Shown here: positions 4,601-5,474 of the stretch, piece after piece
How the letters are laid out: each line of letters begins with the position of its first letter
How positions within the stretch are numbered: position 1 is the first letter of the stretch
Source: Pseudomonadota bacterium
GTDB taxonomy: Bacteria; Pseudomonadota; Alphaproteobacteria; Micropepsales; Micropepsaceae
DNA length: 5,474 bases
Reading direction: 5' to 3'
NCBI GenBank assembly: GCA_025360685.1
Contig: JANYBR010000353.1
Coordinates: 1-5,474, forward strand
Position numbers and translations under genes: made by a program
Notes under the pieces: model-generated
Told to the model about the DNA's origin: nothing
Database searches by the model: none
The model's input: the letters and a program-made list of their open reading frames with translations, nothing else

Positions 4601-5474
4601 GCACTATTGGAACTAGACGCGGACGCATCAGCGCGTCGATTGCTGGGCGACCGGTATTTGGGGGCCGATACCGACCTCGAACCGCCGCTTGCCGCTCTGA
4701 CGTACGGCCGCAATGTACTGAAGGCCCGTCTTCCTGCGCCCATCACCAAGGCTTTGCTGAGCGACACGGTAGTTGATAACCATCACACGTTGTCGCGTCT
4801 GATGGGCGAGGTTCAGCAAGGCTGGAAAGCGATTGAACAGTTTAAAGCACGAATGCAGCAGTTTGGTTCGTTCGACCTAGAGGGGTGGGCGGCAGACCCT
4901 ATCAATAGCGACCGCTTTGTTCCAAGTCTTGTTGCCCGGACAACTACTGCCTTGACGAGTCGCGAAAGGCTACTGCCCTGGGCCCAATATCTGCAGGCGA
5001 CTGCGCGGGCGCGCGAGCGGGGGCTTGGGGAGTTCGTCCAGCTCTTAGAAACGAAGGGCATGAAGTCAGAGCAACTGGTCGACGCCTTCGGATATCGGTT
5101 CTTCGGGTCGATTGCCCATGCCATTTTCTCCTCCCACTCGCAGCTCTCTCGCTTTGCCGGCGCCACGCATGAGCAAGCGAGAAGGGAGTACGCGACGCTC
5201 GACCGTGAAATCATCCGGCTGCGTGGCGCGGAGTGCGCTCACAAGGCCGCGAGTCTGAGCACCCCCCCGGCGGGGAAGCGTAGCGCCATGGTTGGCGAGA
5301 AGTCGGAGATGGAACTCATCAACCACATGGTGTCGCACCCGCGCGCACGGGTCACCCTTCGCCGAATGCTCTCGCAAGCCGGTGCCTCGGTGCAGGCCCT
5401 CATGCCTTGTTTCATGATGGGGCCACAGGCCGTCGCGCAATACCTCGAGCCACAAGCCGTTAAATTTGACATCG
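1610..5474 (+). CDS. Large DUF4011-family superfamily 1 helicase/ATPase, N-terminal 1288 residues (3' end cut by window)
   Basis: The frame is open from ATG at 1610 to the window edge. The DUF4011 N-terminus shows LLDLTSRNRLLNF (residues 35-47), VGFLEFPD (164-171) and APLISVPV (181-188). A DSSQHSAL segment (338-345, Q341) precedes Walker A GPPGTGKS (358-365, K364). Then come the motif Ia-like LFVSEKLAALEVV (383-395) and CLELHSNKTQKK (from 408). About 800 residues of Ala-, Gln-, Glu- and Leu-rich, probably helical or coiled-coil sequence follow. Near the end, PCFMMGP (1266-1272) and AVKFDI (1283-1288) are the block that in this family runs directly into Walker B (DEAS). Members couple ATP hydrolysis to nucleic-acid remodelling and often carry a Vsr-like nuclease and DUF3320 further on, so a full length near 1900-2000 is expected. 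Relatives include the single-gene Hhe anti-phage type. No signal peptide or membrane segment is seen. No strong Shine-Dalgarno precedes the ATG, and GTG at 1628 is an alternative. Coupling to the RHH gene is likely. Confidence 0.88.
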   Translation, partial: MRESDSVTEGSTVADDLFAGRLPIQEALAKLRLRLLDLTSRNRLLNFKHSPGKSLQFVHSVPDKAFAKLLSNQGATISVNPVPEPEREFWVRTNGRLSRPEVKEHAKHCGISTSYDLTPNASWEGGAVRSLYYPDELARHCRKLAREARSAIEETGANMLFVVVGFLEFPDREDNDRILLAPLISVPVALEKTRVDRDTGQERFNLKYTGEDLAENLSLREKLSQEYSFDLPEFDDEAGPESYFVALEQLIQRKPRWKVKRHMTLALLSFSKMLLVRDIDPAKWPVAKDGLSALMDHKIVRMVFEGAPNEGGRASPIAPEYEIDGHPLQNIPLIYDADSSQHSALIDVLSGKNLVVEGPPGTGKSQTITNIIAAALAEGKSVLFVSEKLAALEVVKKRLALAGLAHFCLELHSNKTQKKHVLEELEKRRDANFGAPLWLSSKLKTLEEKRKHLAAYADLLNGVHGNACALTVHQVLWRAERYRQKCGDGWEATQALYLADAPSSDEATFRSLADSLGRVANQYREIGCYGPEHPYWGLVVEELLPGTDLQIERALQEFMPQFEAMAKAFDDASAFLGGGRLRTSAAGVATLLNVLAAVTPADQHEMAQEMLPRVFSPDDPDGQRAQGLLLGFREKLLHVAALRSLVGNRLLAPAAITEADSTQAVDLQKTLEDLALQSNTAQQLQVLHAELAAALGAATAALHRLESIGATTGQPFQGDAESLQKVMAVVEAAQAAPRELLGYRHAALDRPSTIAIIGRAQAEFSRLGQETATLDTIFYLDTVEGETQISGAVAVLREGNAWYRIFQERWWSACATHRALDRSKAKKPPLARLSELERLQKLLRDTKQWKESAEFRDALGPFYSDDEPEFDNALRLAKWHTTARARFVNVGLDPKNVGILDSDEARLARLGGLHPELISAVTALQQLQHVLQSRFGTAAAIQRALQEASHVQQRIEIAQAIDQSLTAAVQHLSRWAPASVTALEVVCAVQARAALPEALLELDADASARRLLGDRYLGADTDLEPPLAALTYGRNVLKARLPAPITKALLSDTVVDNHHTLSRLMGEVQQGWKAIEQFKARMQQFGSFDLEGWAADPINSDRFVPSLVARTTTALTSRERLLPWAQYLQATARARERGLGEFVQLLETKGMKSEQLVDAFGYRFFGSIAHAIFSSHSQLSRFAGATHEQARREYATLDREIIRLRGAECAHKAASLSTPPAGKRSAMVGEKSEMELINHMVSHPRARVTLRRMLSQAGASVQALMPCFMMGPQAVAQYLEPQAVKFDI

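Overview
The window looks like an accessory or genomic-island segment from a GC-rich bacterium, most likely a proteobacterium. That guess rests on base composition, GC-ending codon choice and an ISAs1-family transposase; nothing in the window fixes a genus. All supported genes lie on the + strand. The long minus-strand frames are shadows.

Layout. Positions 1-492 are the C-terminal 163 codons of an ISAs1-family (H-repeat type) transposase whose start lies outside the window. Positions 493-1345 (about 850 bases) hold no convincing protein gene but are unusually rich in inverted repeats. They include hairpins at 506-526, 597-617 and 628-649, a compound fold at 653-775, and, at about 914-1016, a sequence resembling the domain V-domain VI tail of a group II intron with no maturase gene beside it. 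Two copies of a 19-bp repeat (747-765 and 1216-1234) and a cluster of short direct repeats (1102-1194) complete this debris zone.

From 1292 onward a two-gene unit begins. A sigma70-like promoter whose -10 box sits inside a dyad (1301-1329) precedes a 79-residue ribbon-helix-helix (RHH) protein (1346-1585). After 24 bases comes a very long gene (1610 to beyond 5474), open for 1288 codons, encoding a DUF4011-type superfamily 1 helicase/ATPase. It has a DUF4011 N-terminus, a GPPGTGKS Walker A motif and a huge helical insert, and the window ends just before the expected Walker B.

How they may work together (inference). Large DUF4011 helicases often carry a C-terminal Vsr-like nuclease and DUF3320, and relatives have been reported as single-gene anti-phage systems. 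The RHH protein is most simply a DNA-binding repressor that controls its own promoter and so the helicase. A helicase next to transposon and intron remnants fits a defence island. The C-terminal half and any further genes are out of view, so the defence reading is a hypothesis.
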